From positions 1-33,514 of the forward strand of contig JBCCRH010000008.1 in NCBI GenBank assembly GCA_039208045.1: DNA of 33,514 nucleotides, written 5' to 3'. Made by a program: the position numbers and the translations under genes. Origin of the DNA: JBCCRH01 sp039208045. Lineage in GTDB: Bacteria > Bacteroidota > Bacteroidia > Chitinophagales > Saprospiraceae. Shown here in pieces: positions 1 through 8,834 of the stretch (within the stretch, counting starts at the first letter, position 1; the number at the start of each line of letters is the position of its first letter). The notes below the pieces were generated by a model. The model saw nothing but the letters and a program-made list of their open reading frames with translations, did not search any database and was not told the origin of the DNA.

Positions 1-2592
1 ACAATTGCTTTGAATACTCACCTCGAAGGTAGCGCAGGTATCCAGATCATTTAGCGAAAGCGTATTATCAGCAGCAGTAAGGGATGTCCAAGCGGTAGTG
101 GCTGTAGGCCGATAGCGGAAAAGGTAGCTCTCGGCATTGGGGACATCGGGCCACTCTAAGCTCAGTGTTGTAGGGCTGGCGTCTGTGCGGGTGAGCATGG
201 TAGGTGGATCGCAGGCATTGGGATCGATAATATTTACACAATAATCTTCGACCTCGCCAAGGCCTTCCGAAAAGAAGCAAGGGCCACCTGCACTTAAAAA
301 CTGCATGCCTACGCGCAAGCGCGTATTGCCCAACGGGGCATTAGCAGGGATGCTGATCGTACCATTTACTGTTTGGTTGAAGGAATTGCCGGGGTCAAAA
401 ATGACTTCGCTGGACTGGAAAGTGCCATTTTGATTGAAATCAATCCAGATGAGGAAATACTCTGCCCACATCATACCAGAATGCCCTGGCTCCAGTGCTA
501 TGGAGTACGACTGCCCAACGTCTAATTGCAAAGGGGCAAAATCAGTATAATCACCATAGCCATCATCATTACCGCTCATATTTGTCAAGGTATGAATCCG
601 TACGGATTCAATCCACTCTTCATCAGCATCTAGATCGAAGTCAGTGCAATAGGGCAAGTCGAGACAACCTCCACATCCTAAGGTATTGAAGTTGATGATA
701 GGGCTGAAATCAGAAATTGACCCAGCACAATTGGTGCGTACTTGCAGTTGGTAGTCCGTGCAAGGCATTAGATTGATCAACGGGAAAAAGGTGGAAATAG
801 TAGTGAATTGGGTCCACGTATCAGTGGGGTTCTGGCGAAATCGAACGGTGTAGGAATTAGCAACAGGTACCGGCGACCAATCTAATATGGCGGACTCAAA
901 ATTAATATCACTCATGACAATATCCGCTGGAATATCGCAACAGCCCTCTGTGAGGAACTCAAGGCTTGGGGTGAACGCTAACTCTTCTCCTGCACAATAG
1001 CCTTTAAGCTGAAACTCGTAATCTGTGCAAGCTGTCAAGTCAGTTAGCTCCAGCGGAGCACTCACTTCTTGAATATTATTCCAAAACGGCGCTCCCACTG
1101 CACGCCACCTCAGGTCGATGCGGGTGTGATTATTGAATTGTACCCAGCTCAGCGTCGCGCTATTCTCTGTAGATGAATTAACATCCAAATCACTGGGATC
1201 TAAGCACGCCCCACAATTAGCCAGCGTCTCCTGAAGGACATTGAATAGGTTGAGGCGACCACCTGTAAGTGTTGTATTTTGAATAGCCGGAGTAGGCACT
1301 GCGCTATCTAGAATAAACTGTTTAGCCAGAAGAGCACCGGTAGAAGGGGACTGCTTGGCAGTCTGAATAAAATCGGGGCAATCAGCAGCATAGAGTAAGC
1401 CAATGGCACCTGCAACGTGAGGCGCCGCAGCAGAAGTGCCTGGAAAAGGGCCATAGCCTCCATTTTGTGTTGTCCATACCCGATCACCATAGGCACCAAT
1501 ATCGATGGAGATCGAGCCAAAACCAGCGTTAGGTACTTTATTATTATTAGCATCCAAATTGGTGACGCTAATCAAAAAATCGCTAGTACAAGTAGTAGGT
1601 AGATCACCGGCTATATCTACATCAATATTCGAATTGGTGGTAGCCCCGACGTTGATAATGCCATGAACGCCTAAGGTATCGTAAAAACTACACCAAAGTG
1701 GCGCATCTTCTGGAAATAGATTATCTGCCCCCCAGGAGGCATTTGTCACTACTACGAAAGCACCCTCGGCACCATTGGTGGCATTATAACGCTTGCGCTG
1801 CTCTAGGGGGTACGAATAGGCTTCCAGCACATCTGCTTCATCGGTATTAAAGTCATTGCGTACTAGCATAAGCTTGACGTTCCAGTTGACACCACTTACT
1901 CCGATGTTGTTATTCCCACGTGCTCCGACAATACCCGTTACTGAAGTACCGTGACTTCCCCCTTCAATATCATCATTATTCGTACCAACGCTCCATCCTT
2001 CATAATCATCCACAAAACCATTGCCATCATCATCAAGGCCATTATCGGGTATTTCTGCATGATTGATCCAAAGGTTGGGCAGCAAATCAGGGTGGTCAAT
2101 ATCAATGCCATTATCTATTACACATACCACAATGGTATCACCCATTGCCGAAAGGCCACCTACCGTAAAGTCCCACGCTAGTTCTGCATCTAAATCTGCA
2201 TTAGGGGTACCATCAGTCTGTCCGGTATTGATGTATTGCCACTGTTGGTTAAATTCTGGGTCGTTGGGGATCGTAGCGCGTAGCTCTACGAGGTGATTGA
2301 GTTGCGCATGCACGATGGAGGCTTGCTGATTGACGAGTGCGAGGAGGCGGTTCTCATTGATGGTATGGTAGTCGAAGGTGAGTAACCAAATATTGGACGA
2401 CCGGACAACGCAGCGCTTGAGCTGAATGGGATAAGCAGGGTGCTGCCGCTGAAAATCTTTATACCAGTCTCTTACGGATAGATTAGCGGATAATTGAACC
2501 AACAATTCGCCTTGTACATGATCGATTTGTTGGGCGCGGATGGGAATTAGAGCCAAAAAGCTGAGGAAAAGAAGGCTTATTAAACGAATCAT
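1..2592 (-). CDS. Secreted subtilisin-like (S8) serine protease with Fn3-like and GEVED domains, C-terminus missing
   Basis: This is a secreted endopeptidase of the subtilase family. 864 codons are visible in one open frame from the ATG at 2592, and the frame runs off the left edge of the window. Residues 1-20 are a signal peptide (hydrophobic core, cleavage near IRAQQ). The catalytic triad is complete: Asp160 in VCVIDNGID, His214 in GGSHGTSVTGI and Ser387 in PGTSAAAPHVAG; the oxyanion Asn lies in TNASWGAD. After residue 450 come repeated Fn3-like modules, each with a C-x-D/E-Y-x-x-Q pattern. Next is a GEVED-type beta domain: it contains GYGDYTDF and WIDFNQNG and ends in GEVEDYCVNI. A further Fn3-like repeat is cut by the edge. 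In Bacteroidota such proteins often end with a type IX secretion sorting domain; that part is not visible. It is divergent from mscS, with 158 bp between the start codons. Confidence 0.93.
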   Translation of the reverse strand, partial: MIRLISLLFLSFLALIPIRAQQIDHVQGELLVQLSANLSVRDWYKDFQRQHPAYPIQLKRCVVRSSNIWLLTFDYHTINENRLLALVNQQASIVHAQLNHLVELRATIPNDPEFNQQWQYINTGQTDGTPNADLDAELAWDFTVGGLSAMGDTIVVCVIDNGIDIDHPDLLPNLWINHAEIPDNGLDDDGNGFVDDYEGWSVGTNNDDIEGGSHGTSVTGIVGARGNNNIGVSGVNWNVKLMLVRNDFNTDEADVLEAYSYPLEQRKRYNATNGAEGAFVVVTNASWGADNLFPEDAPLWCSFYDTLGVHGIINVGATTNSNIDVDIAGDLPTTCTSDFLISVTNLDANNNKVPNAGFGSISIDIGAYGDRVWTTQNGGYGPFPGTSAAAPHVAGAIGLLYAADCPDFIQTAKQSPSTGALLAKQFILDSAVPTPAIQNTTLTGGRLNLFNVLQETLANCGACLDPSDLDVNSSTENSATLSWVQFNNHTRIDLRWRAVGAPFWNNIQEVSAPLELTDLTACTDYEFQLKGYCAGEELAFTPSLEFLTEGCCDIPADIVMSDINFESAILDWSPVPVANSYTVRFRQNPTDTWTQFTTISTFFPLINLMPCTDYQLQVRTNCAGSISDFSPIINFNTLGCGGCLDLPYCTDFDLDADEEWIESVRIHTLTNMSGNDDGYGDYTDFAPLQLDVGQSYSIALEPGHSGMMWAEYFLIWIDFNQNGTFQSSEVIFDPGNSFNQTVNGTISIPANAPLGNTRLRVGMQFLSAGGPCFFSEGLGEVEDYCVNIIDPNACDPPTMLTRTDASPTTLSLEWPDVPNAESYLFRYRPTATTAWTSLTAADNTLSLNDLDTCATFEVSIQSNC

Positions 2593-2641
2593 AGATAGTT
2601 GAGAATTAATCGGTAGCATGAAGCTACAAAATAAAAGGATG

Positions 2642-2698
2642 GTTTGGATAGTTGGCAGGCTGATTAAACGGTCTGCAAGAACGCATACTTATCCAAAC
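2642..2698. promoter_or_regulatory. Inverted repeat between divergent genes
   Basis: GTTTGGATA at 2642-2650 is repeated exactly as its reverse complement TATCCAAAC at 2690-2698, with a 39-bp spacer, in the 158-bp region shared by the S8 protease and mscS start regions. It could be an operator pair for a dimeric regulator serving both genes. Nine-base arms could also be chance, so this is only a candidate. Confidence 0.25.
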
Positions 2699-2722
2699 GA
2701 GTAGCATAAGTAATAGAATGTA

Positions 2723-2730
2723 TATTTTTG
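2723..2730 (+). promoter_or_regulatory. Probable -7 element for mscS
   Basis: TATTTTTG matches the Bacteroidota -7 consensus TAnnTTTG and lies 20 bp before the mscS ATG. No clear TTTG is seen at the expected -33 position, so the call is weak. Confidence 0.35.
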
Positions 2731-2750
2731 TACTAAACTTACGATGATTT

Positions 2751-4379
2751 ATGAGAATTCTTCTTTGTCTTTTCCTCGTGTTGAGTTTTTGGCAGTTGGG
2801 GCAAACCCAAAACTATGACGATCTTCCTGTCACCTTGAAGTCTCCCTTTAATACAGTCTATACTCATCTGCACTATCTACAGTCAGACAACTACGATCCT
2901 GAAAAATCTGCCCGTACTATTTTTGGAGTGGAAGATAAAGAGGAAGCAAAAGAGGTAGCAATAAAGCTAAAGCAAATTTTAGATGGCAGAGGCCTATTTG
3001 TCCGCCTCAACCGCCTTCCTCAAAATCCTAACTTCCGCGAGGATAGTATTAGTAACCGACAGGTATATACCCTCTTTCCTCTAGAGCTACCGGAGGTATA
3101 CGTAGAACGGATCGATAGCCTCTGGTACTATTCTGCGGAAACTATTGATAATGTTGATAAATTGCACAAGCAAGTCTACCCTTTTGGAACCGATCGCTTG
3201 CTCAATTTAGTGCCTCAGTTTGGTCATACTAAAGTGTTAGGTATTGCGCTTTGGCAATATCTAGGCTTGCTTATTCTATTAATTGGGGCGCTTTTACTAC
3301 ATGCTATTCTTAGCCGCATCCTTAATCCTATTGTGCAGCGCCTGACCCGATCCAAGCTGTACCCTTCCATTATCAATCCTAAGTGGATCAGCCGAATCGC
3401 TCAGTATACGAGTATCATCATTATTCTTCGGTTTATCCAGCTCTTTTTAACAGCTTTACAGCTTCCAGTCAAGACGTTCCAGTTTGCTATTATTGTCATA
3501 AAAATCCTGACGGTTACCCTTGTCATTATGGTGCTATTGCAGGTTGTAGAGATTGTGATGGCTTACGCCAAAAGCGTGACGAAGAAGACGGATAGTAAGA
3601 TGGATGAGCAGCTGATGCCTATTGTAAAGCGAGTGCTACAAGCCGTGGTAATTTCTGTTGGCATTGTACAAATCTTAACGACATTAGATGTAGATGTTAC
3701 GACCCTGATAGCAGGCATTTCTATTGGTGGCTTGGCCCTAGCCCTAGCAGCTCAGGATACCCTCAAAAATCTATTTGGCTCATTGATGATCTTCTTAGAT
3801 CGTCCTTTTCAAATTGGCGACTGGATCAATTTTGCGGATATAGATGGGACGGTAGAGGAAGTAGGTTTTCGTTCCACCCGCGTCCGAACGTTTGCCAATT
3901 CGCTCGTGTATGTGCCTAATGGCAAATTGGCGGATATGACTATCAATAATTTTGGTCTTCGTATTTATCGGCGCTTCACGACCAAAATAGCTATTGCCTA
4001 TAGCACACCGACAGAACGGATAGAGGCGTTTGTCGAAGGTGTCCGCTTCATTCTAAAAGAACACCCAAGCACCAGAAAGCAAGGGCAAGAAGTGCACCTC
4101 AATGACATGAACGCCTCTTCCTTGGATATTTTGGTGTATGTATTTTTTGATGTAGCCGATTGGTCTGCCGAGCTAAAGGGGAAGCACCAAATTCTGATGA
4201 GTATTATCGAATTGGCCAAAAAGTTAGATGTGCAATTTGCTTTCCCGTCTACCAGTATCTACGTAGAAAGTATGCCGGAGCAAAGTAAAGATGCTCCTCA
4301 AAAAGAGGAACTAGGTGCTATCCAAGCACAGTTGGCTGAATTTGAAAAGCAGCTGAAGGCAAAGTGGAAATTGGGGTAG
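2751..4379 (+). CDS. MscS-family mechanosensitive ion channel with a periplasmic N-terminal domain
   Basis: This inner-membrane channel opens on membrane tension and releases solutes on osmotic downshock. The protein has 542 residues, well above the 286 of E. coli MscS. Residues 1-20 look like a signal peptide. About 140 residues of predicted periplasmic region follow, then several hydrophobic segments (about 160-190, 210-240, 245-275, 290-310). The diagnostic MscS pore and beta-domain region is near residues 315-400: the Gly/Ala-rich pore helix GISIGGLALALAAQDTLKN, then FLDRPFQIGDWI, then VYVPNGKLADMTINNF. The C-terminal tail (about 510-542) is charged and probably helical. It stands alone on its strand; a degenerate G/T-rich repeat follows directly after the stop. 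The family assignment is firm; the gating stimulus of this paralogue is not known. Confidence 0.93.
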   Translation: MRILLCLFLVLSFWQLGQTQNYDDLPVTLKSPFNTVYTHLHYLQSDNYDPEKSARTIFGVEDKEEAKEVAIKLKQILDGRGLFVRLNRLPQNPNFREDSISNRQVYTLFPLELPEVYVERIDSLWYYSAETIDNVDKLHKQVYPFGTDRLLNLVPQFGHTKVLGIALWQYLGLLILLIGALLLHAILSRILNPIVQRLTRSKLYPSIINPKWISRIAQYTSIIIILRFIQLFLTALQLPVKTFQFAIIVIKILTVTLVIMVLLQVVEIVMAYAKSVTKKTDSKMDEQLMPIVKRVLQAVVISVGIVQILTTLDVDVTTLIAGISIGGLALALAAQDTLKNLFGSLMIFLDRPFQIGDWINFADIDGTVEEVGFRSTRVRTFANSLVYVPNGKLADMTINNFGLRIYRRFTTKIAIAYSTPTERIEAFVEGVRFILKEHPSTRKQGQEVHLNDMNASSLDILVYVFFDVADWSAELKGKHQILMSIIELAKKLDVQFAFPSTSIYVESMPEQSKDAPQKEELGAIQAQLAEFEKQLKAKWKLG

Positions 4380-4455
4380 TGGAGAGTAGATGGTGGGTAG
4401 TGGACAGTATACAGTGGACAGTAGGCGGTAGACAGTGGGTAGTGGATTAGGGGTG
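4380..4455. repeat. Degenerate short-period repeat tract, C-poor on the + strand
   Basis: The tract right after the mscS stop is built from variants of GGTAGTGGACAGT. AGTGGACAGTA occurs exactly at 4399-4409 and 4413-4423, and related pieces (GGTAGACAGTGGG, GGTAGTGG) follow. The + strand has almost no C. It lies between two convergent genes and contains no credible ORF. From memory, similar CCACTGTC-like low-complexity repeats are scattered through intergenic DNA of many Bacteroidota; I see only this tract in the window. Confidence 0.6.
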
Positions 4456-4483
4456 GGTGATAGTTTTTGGAGATGAAGGGATT

Positions 4484-5191
4484 TTATTGATTTAGTATAT
4501 CGGCTCCTAAGAATTTTTCTTCGCTGTGGGTGTACCACTTTCTAGTCTGAGGCAGGCGTAGGCTGCCAATGGTTGTTTCGCCTTCAAGTGTAATGTACTC
4601 TCCATCGTTTTTAGCTTCATCGTGATAGAAACGGTAGCCAATGAGCGCGTAGGTTTCTGGGTGGAAGTAGAAATACCAAATATCTTTCCCGACTTCTGGG
4701 GAATAGGTTACTCGTATAGCCAAACAATTCTGTCCTTGGAAGGTGGACTGTTCGACTTGATCACCAAGTTGCGTCCCTGGATCTTGCAGTTTCATCGGTA
4801 GGCCCCAGAGGTAGGTGTAGTAATCGCGCATGGTAGCTGTTCGCTCACAGTTAAAGCGGTGCTTTGTGAGGTCTGCATCTGAAATGTCGGTATTGCCATC
4901 TAGCTTAAAGGTACAAGTACCTGCTTGTATCTTACTCTCTAGTCGATGTTCGTCTCGTAATTGGTCTAGTACAAACAGTTCTCTGGGTAGGTCGATTTGT
5001 AGCTTTGTTTTCCGATCTTTTGCACCAGGACGGGTTTCTGTGAGCTGCAGCTCAATAGATGCTTTACCCCAAATACCGGCAGGGTCATGATACTCGATAC
5101 TTTTAGCAAGTAACTGCTCGGGAGTAATTGTTTGGGCTTGGCTCCAAGCAAGAGGAAGAAAAAAGAAGCAAAAAAAGATTAGAAGGCGCAT
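4484..5191 (-). CDS. Exported protein, DUF6503-like
   Basis: A secreted or periplasmic protein of 235 residues counted from the ATG at 5191, which gives a clean signal peptide (MRLLIFFCFFFLPLAWSQAQ). An upstream TTG at 5212 is in frame but would put seven charged residues ahead of that peptide, so I prefer the ATG. The mature part begins TITPEQLLAKSIEYHDPAGIW and carries motifs such as RDYYTYLWGLPMKLQDPG and DIWYFYFHPETYALIGYRF. This layout recalls the Bacteroidota DUF6503 family, whose members have beta-rich, LolA/outer-membrane-sensor-like folds; the family call is from memory. No catalytic motif is evident. It lies 91 bp downstream of rho on the same strand, behind the rho terminator. Function unknown. 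Confidence 0.75.
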   Translation of the reverse strand: MRLLIFFCFFFLPLAWSQAQTITPEQLLAKSIEYHDPAGIWGKASIELQLTETRPGAKDRKTKLQIDLPRELFVLDQLRDEHRLESKIQAGTCTFKLDGNTDISDADLTKHRFNCERTATMRDYYTYLWGLPMKLQDPGTQLGDQVEQSTFQGQNCLAIRVTYSPEVGKDIWYFYFHPETYALIGYRFYHDEAKNDGEYITLEGETTIGSLRLPQTRKWYTHSEEKFLGADILNQ

Positions 5192-5211
5192 ATGTTGTCG
5201 TTTTTTGTTCA

Positions 5212-5244
5212 AATAAAAAACCTCTCTACAAATGTAAAGAGGTT
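5212..5244 (-). terminator. Intrinsic terminator downstream of rho
   Basis: Read on the minus strand, a hairpin with arms AACCTCT and AGAGGTT (plus inner TACA/TGTA pairing) is followed directly by TTTTTTATT. It lies 38 bp past the rho stop codon. The gene for the Rho factor itself is therefore closed by a Rho-independent signal. The loop also contains TACATTTG, which fits the -7 consensus and could serve the downstream DUF6503-like gene, but it has no -33 partner. Confidence 0.8.
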
Positions 5245-5282
5245 TTGGTTGTGTATTTTATCTGGTTGAGCATCTCAACAGC

Positions 5283-7037
5283 TTATCCATTCATAGAGGT
5301 AAGGAACTCTTCATTGCTAGAAGTATGTAGCATATGCTTACGCAAAAAGTCCATAGCTTCATCAGGCTTCATATCTGCTAAGTGGTTACGCAGGATAAAC
5401 ATTCGTTGGAGCGTATCTTTGTCGAGCAATAAATCTTCGCGGCGCGTGCTTGACTTGGTCAAGTCGATCGCAGGATACATCCGCTTATTGGCTAAAGAGC
5501 GATCCAACTGTAGCTCCATATTACCAGTACCCTTGAACTCCTCAAAGATCACACTATCCATTTTCGAACCTGTATCGATCAAGGCAGTCGCTAGAATAGT
5601 TAAAGAACCACCATCTTCGATATTACGAGCAGCACCAAAGAACTTCTTCGGCTTGTGCAGTGCGTTGGCTTCCACACCACCAGAAAGTACTTTACCGCTT
5701 GCAGGAGCTACCGTGTTATAGGCACGAGCAAGACGAGTAATAGAATCTAGTAAAACGACTACATCATGACCGCACTCTACCAGACGCTTCGCTTTTTCGA
5801 GCACGATACCTGCCACACGTACATGATTATCAGCAGGCTCATCAAAGGTAGAAGCGATAACTTCCGCATTTACACTACGCTTCATATCCGTTACCTCTTC
5901 CGGACGCTCATCAATCAACAGTACAATGAGGTAGCATTCTGGATGGTTTCTAGCAATGGCGTTTGCTACATCCTTTAGTAGGAAGGTCTTACCCGTTTTA
6001 GGCTGCGCTACAATCAAACCACGCTGTCCTTTTCCAATAGGGGTAAAAAGATCAATCATCCGATTGCCATAGTCTTTACCCGTTGGAGAAGTAGCTAAGC
6101 CAAATTTTTCTGTTGGGAAAAGCGGCGTTAGATAATCAAATGGCACTCGATCTCTAATATCTTGAGGCGTAAGGCCATTAATTTTGGATACGCGGAGTAA
6201 GGCAAAATACTTCTCTCCTTCTTTTGGTGGTCGAATGGCACCTCTTACCGTATCTCCTGTCCGCAGACCAAACAATTTAATCTGAGAAGGGGATACATAG
6301 ATGTCGTCAGGTGAGGTCAAGTAGTTATAATCAGAGGAGCGTAAGAAGCCATATCCATCCGGCATCATTTCCAAGATGCCTTCTCCCTCGATAATGCCAT
6401 CTAATTCGATGTCGAATGCATTTTCAGACTTTTTGTTAGCTTCCTCCCTTCCTTGGCCATGTTCTCTTCTGTCATCGCGGTCACGATTATCGCGATCGCG
6501 GTTATCGCGGTTGTCGCGATTATCTCTTCGGTTATCTCTTCGATTGTCCCGTCTGTTATCTTCTCTGCGGTCTTCCCTTCTCTGTTCTGGGCGGCTTCTC
6601 TCTTCTTGCTCCTTTTCTTCGATCGGCAAGGGCTTTACCTCGACGGTCTCCGGTTCATCTTTCGCTTCAGGTGCAGCAGGTGCTTTTTTATCTTCCGCAA
6701 TTTGCTCTTTTTGTTTTTCTAGCTTGTTGCGAGATACGCGCTTTCGGGTACGTTTGCGCTTGTCCTGATCGTCTTGCTCATCGCTTTTGTGAGCTTCCCC
6801 ATTCTTAGCTGCCTTTGGCTTGTTATCTGTTTTCTTTTTGGCTCTTCCGCGACGTGCATCTTCTTCATTAGGGACAGCAGAAGTGTCTTGCGTTGCTCCA
6901 ACTAGTGCTTGTTGATCGAGGATTTTATGGATAAGTTCTTGCTTGTTTAGGCGCTTATATCCTTTTAAACCAATGCTTTCTGCTAATTCTCTCAGCTCGG
7001 GCACAAGCATATCATTCAATTGCAAAATGTCTAACAT
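5283..7037 (-). CDS. rho: Transcription termination factor Rho with a long disordered insert
   Basis: Hexameric RNA helicase/translocase that ends transcription at C-rich, untranslated RNA. At 584 residues it is about 165 longer than E. coli Rho (419). Residues 1-45 are the Rho N-terminal helical domain (MLDILQLNDMLVPELRELAE). Residues 50-205 are a highly charged insert: Lys/Glu-rich first, then an Arg-Asp-Asn tract (about 150-193, repeated RRDN and NRD units). The RNA-binding cold-shock-like domain follows at about 208-290 (MMPDGYGFLRS). The ATPase core has Walker A AQPKTGKT (344-351), Walker B VVVLLDSITRLARAYN and the Q/R-loop region SGGVEANALHKPKKFFGAARN. Known for the family: Bacteroides Rho has a comparable disordered region that supports phase separation. 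It is divergent from serS across a 506-bp gap with a candidate promoter. Confidence 0.98.
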   Translation of the reverse strand: MLDILQLNDMLVPELRELAESIGLKGYKRLNKQELIHKILDQQALVGATQDTSAVPNEEDARRGRAKKKTDNKPKAAKNGEAHKSDEQDDQDKRKRTRKRVSRNKLEKQKEQIAEDKKAPAAPEAKDEPETVEVKPLPIEEKEQEERSRPEQRREDRREDNRRDNRRDNRRDNRDNRDNRDRDNRDRDDRREHGQGREEANKKSENAFDIELDGIIEGEGILEMMPDGYGFLRSSDYNYLTSPDDIYVSPSQIKLFGLRTGDTVRGAIRPPKEGEKYFALLRVSKINGLTPQDIRDRVPFDYLTPLFPTEKFGLATSPTGKDYGNRMIDLFTPIGKGQRGLIVAQPKTGKTFLLKDVANAIARNHPECYLIVLLIDERPEEVTDMKRSVNAEVIASTFDEPADNHVRVAGIVLEKAKRLVECGHDVVVLLDSITRLARAYNTVAPASGKVLSGGVEANALHKPKKFFGAARNIEDGGSLTILATALIDTGSKMDSVIFEEFKGTGNMELQLDRSLANKRMYPAIDLTKSSTRREDLLLDKDTLQRMFILRNHLADMKPDEAMDFLRKHMLHTSSNEEFLTSMNG

Positions 7038-7543
7038 AATAAAGTCGATAATGTGTTAGGTAATTCTTAAGCTATTATTACTTCTTTGATCGAAAGTTAT
7101 TTCTAGCGTGTGGAAAATGTAGGAAAATCTTCTATTTGATATGTATTAATGAATACTGAACATCGCATTTATCTTACGGCTCCTTGACAATGTAAAATTT
7201 ACAGGGAAAACAGTAGGATTGGTAGAACCTCTAAGCCAACTTGGTATGATTGCTTGAAGTCAGCGGCGTGCTATCAATTATTTGATTGATGCAAAAATAC
7301 ATTTAATTTTTAAAATCAAACAGTATCTTTATAAAAAAACTAATTCTGGCTTGAAATTGCTTGCTTATTGCACGTTTTTTTATTCCTTTTGCAGGAACGA
7401 AAAATAGCCTCGTTGAGTTCTTATTCACATGGAATACAAACGATTAGCTGTTTTTGTTTCGTATCCATTATGGATGTTTAACATTTTTTAGATGAAATTA
7501 ACCCGGAAAGTAATTTTATTACTTTCTGCTAACTCCATCAGTA
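7038..7543. other. 506-bp divergent intergenic region between rho and serS
   Basis: No ORF of note. Contents: a candidate rho promoter (listed separately) that would give a rho leader of about 240 nt; a near-perfect palindrome TGTAAAATTTACA at 7191-7203 inside that leader; an inverted repeat ATCAAT/ATTGAT at 7273-7290 just downstream of the rho -7 element; and a palindrome ATCCATTATGGAT at 7463-7475 in the serS upstream region. No TAnnTTTG match was found for serS. A long rho leader is consistent with the leader-mediated rho autoregulation known in E. coli, but no homologous leader is recognised. Confidence 0.5.
7292..7320 (-). promoter_or_regulatory. Probable rho promoter
   Basis: Minus strand: TTTG (7320-7317), a 17-bp spacer, then TATTTTTG (7299-7292), fitting the Bacteroidota -33 TTTG / -7 TAnnTTTG pattern. 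Transcription would start near 7285, leaving a leader of about 245 nt before the rho ATG. Confidence 0.5.
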
Positions 7544-8821
7544 ATGCTAGAGCTCAATTTTTTAAGGGATAACCAAGAACGAGTACTACAAGGACTAAAG
7601 GTGCGCAACTACGATGAGACTGCGGCTACCACAGTAAAAGAAATCATTCAGCTAGACGATAGTCGCAAGCAGATGCAGACTCAGCTCGACCAGATACGTG
7701 CAGAGCAAAATGCCCTTTCTAAGGTGATAGGTCAACTTTTCAAGACCGGAAAGCGCGAAGAAGCAGAAGCGGAAAAGCAAAAGGTGAGCGTATTGAAAGC
7801 GCAAAGCGTTCAATTGGAGCAAGATTTTAAGGCAGCTCGCGAAAAGCTAGGGGAACTACTGCTTACCATTCCAAACGTACCGCATGAATCCGTTCCCGCT
7901 GGAAATTCTGACGAAGATAATGAGGTCTACCAAGATTGGGCGCAAGCGCTGCCAGAACTTGGTGAAAAAGCACTACCACACTGGGAGTTGGCCAAAAAAT
8001 ATAACCTCTTTGATCTAGAGCTCGGAACCAAAATTACCGGTTCTGGCTTTCCGCTTTACCGTGCCCAGGGGGCAAAGTTGCAGCGTGCGCTTATTAATTT
8101 CTTTTTAGATCAAGCTACAGATGCGGGCTATGAAGAAATTATTCCTCCCTTATTGGTCAACGAAGCTACTGCAAAAGCCACCGGGCAGTTGCCGGATAAA
8201 GAAGGGCAAATGTACTATGTAGAAAAAGATGATCTCTACCTGATTCCCACAGCAGAAGTACCTGTGACTAATATTTACCGCGACGTCATATTGAATGAAT
8301 CAGATTTTCCTATTAAATTGACAGGGCATACACCTTGCTTCAGAAGAGAAGCAGGTTCTTATGGCGCTCACGTGCGGGGACTCAATCGGGTACATCAGTT
8401 TGACAAGGTAGAGATAGTGCAAATCCAGCATCCAGATCGCTCTTATGATACCCTTATGGAAATGCTAGATCATGTAAGCGGGCTGTTAAACCAGCTAGAG
8501 CTACCATTTAGGATTTTGCGCCTATGTGGTGGTGATTTAGGATTTACCTCTGCACTGACGTTTGATTTTGAAGTATACTCTGCTGCGCAGAAGAGATGGT
8601 TAGAGGTAAGTTCTGTTTCTAATTTTGAAACCTATCAAACGAATCGGATGAAACTCCGGTTCCGCGATGGAAAAGCGACGCGCCTGGCACACTCTCTAAA
8701 TGGAAGTGCATTGGCGTTGGCACGCATTGTAGCAGCTCTTTTGGAAAACAACCAAACTCCTGAGGGTATTGTTATACCTAAGGCTCTACAAGCGTATACG
8801 CGATTTGATATAATAAAATAA
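7544..8821 (+). CDS. serS: Serine--tRNA ligase
   Basis: Charges tRNA(Ser) (and tRNA(Sec) where present) with serine; cytoplasmic homodimer. The 425 residues match the usual bacterial length. The N-terminal coiled-coil tRNA-binding arm spans about residues 25-105 (charged heptads such as DSRKQMQTQLDQIRAEQNAL). The class II core follows: motif 1 near NEATAKATGQLP, the serine-site TAEVPVTN segment, motif 2 FRREAGSYG, and motif 3 in the C-terminal part around SLNGSALALARIVAALLENN. The start MLELNFLRDN is the canonical SerRS N-terminus. It is the first gene of a + strand run; the zinc-peptidase gene starts 13 bp after its stop. Confidence 0.98.
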   Translation: MLELNFLRDNQERVLQGLKVRNYDETAATTVKEIIQLDDSRKQMQTQLDQIRAEQNALSKVIGQLFKTGKREEAEAEKQKVSVLKAQSVQLEQDFKAAREKLGELLLTIPNVPHESVPAGNSDEDNEVYQDWAQALPELGEKALPHWELAKKYNLFDLELGTKITGSGFPLYRAQGAKLQRALINFFLDQATDAGYEEIIPPLLVNEATAKATGQLPDKEGQMYYVEKDDLYLIPTAEVPVTNIYRDVILNESDFPIKLTGHTPCFRREAGSYGAHVRGLNRVHQFDKVEIVQIQHPDRSYDTLMEMLDHVSGLLNQLELPFRILRLCGGDLGFTSALTFDFEVYSAAQKRWLEVSSVSNFETYQTNRMKLRFRDGKATRLAHSLNGSALALARIVAALLENNQTPEGIVIPKALQAYTRFDIIK

Positions 8822-8834
8822 AAACGATTAATAT

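Noticed and set aside
1951..2296. Forward-strand ORFs of about 76 residues within the S8 protease region
   Set aside because: They are antisense to the protease, whose signal peptide, catalytic triad and GEVED domain are intact in the minus frame.
6376..6768. Ser/Arg/Leu-rich ORF of 130 residues on the + strand
   Set aside because: Antisense of the low-complexity insert of rho.
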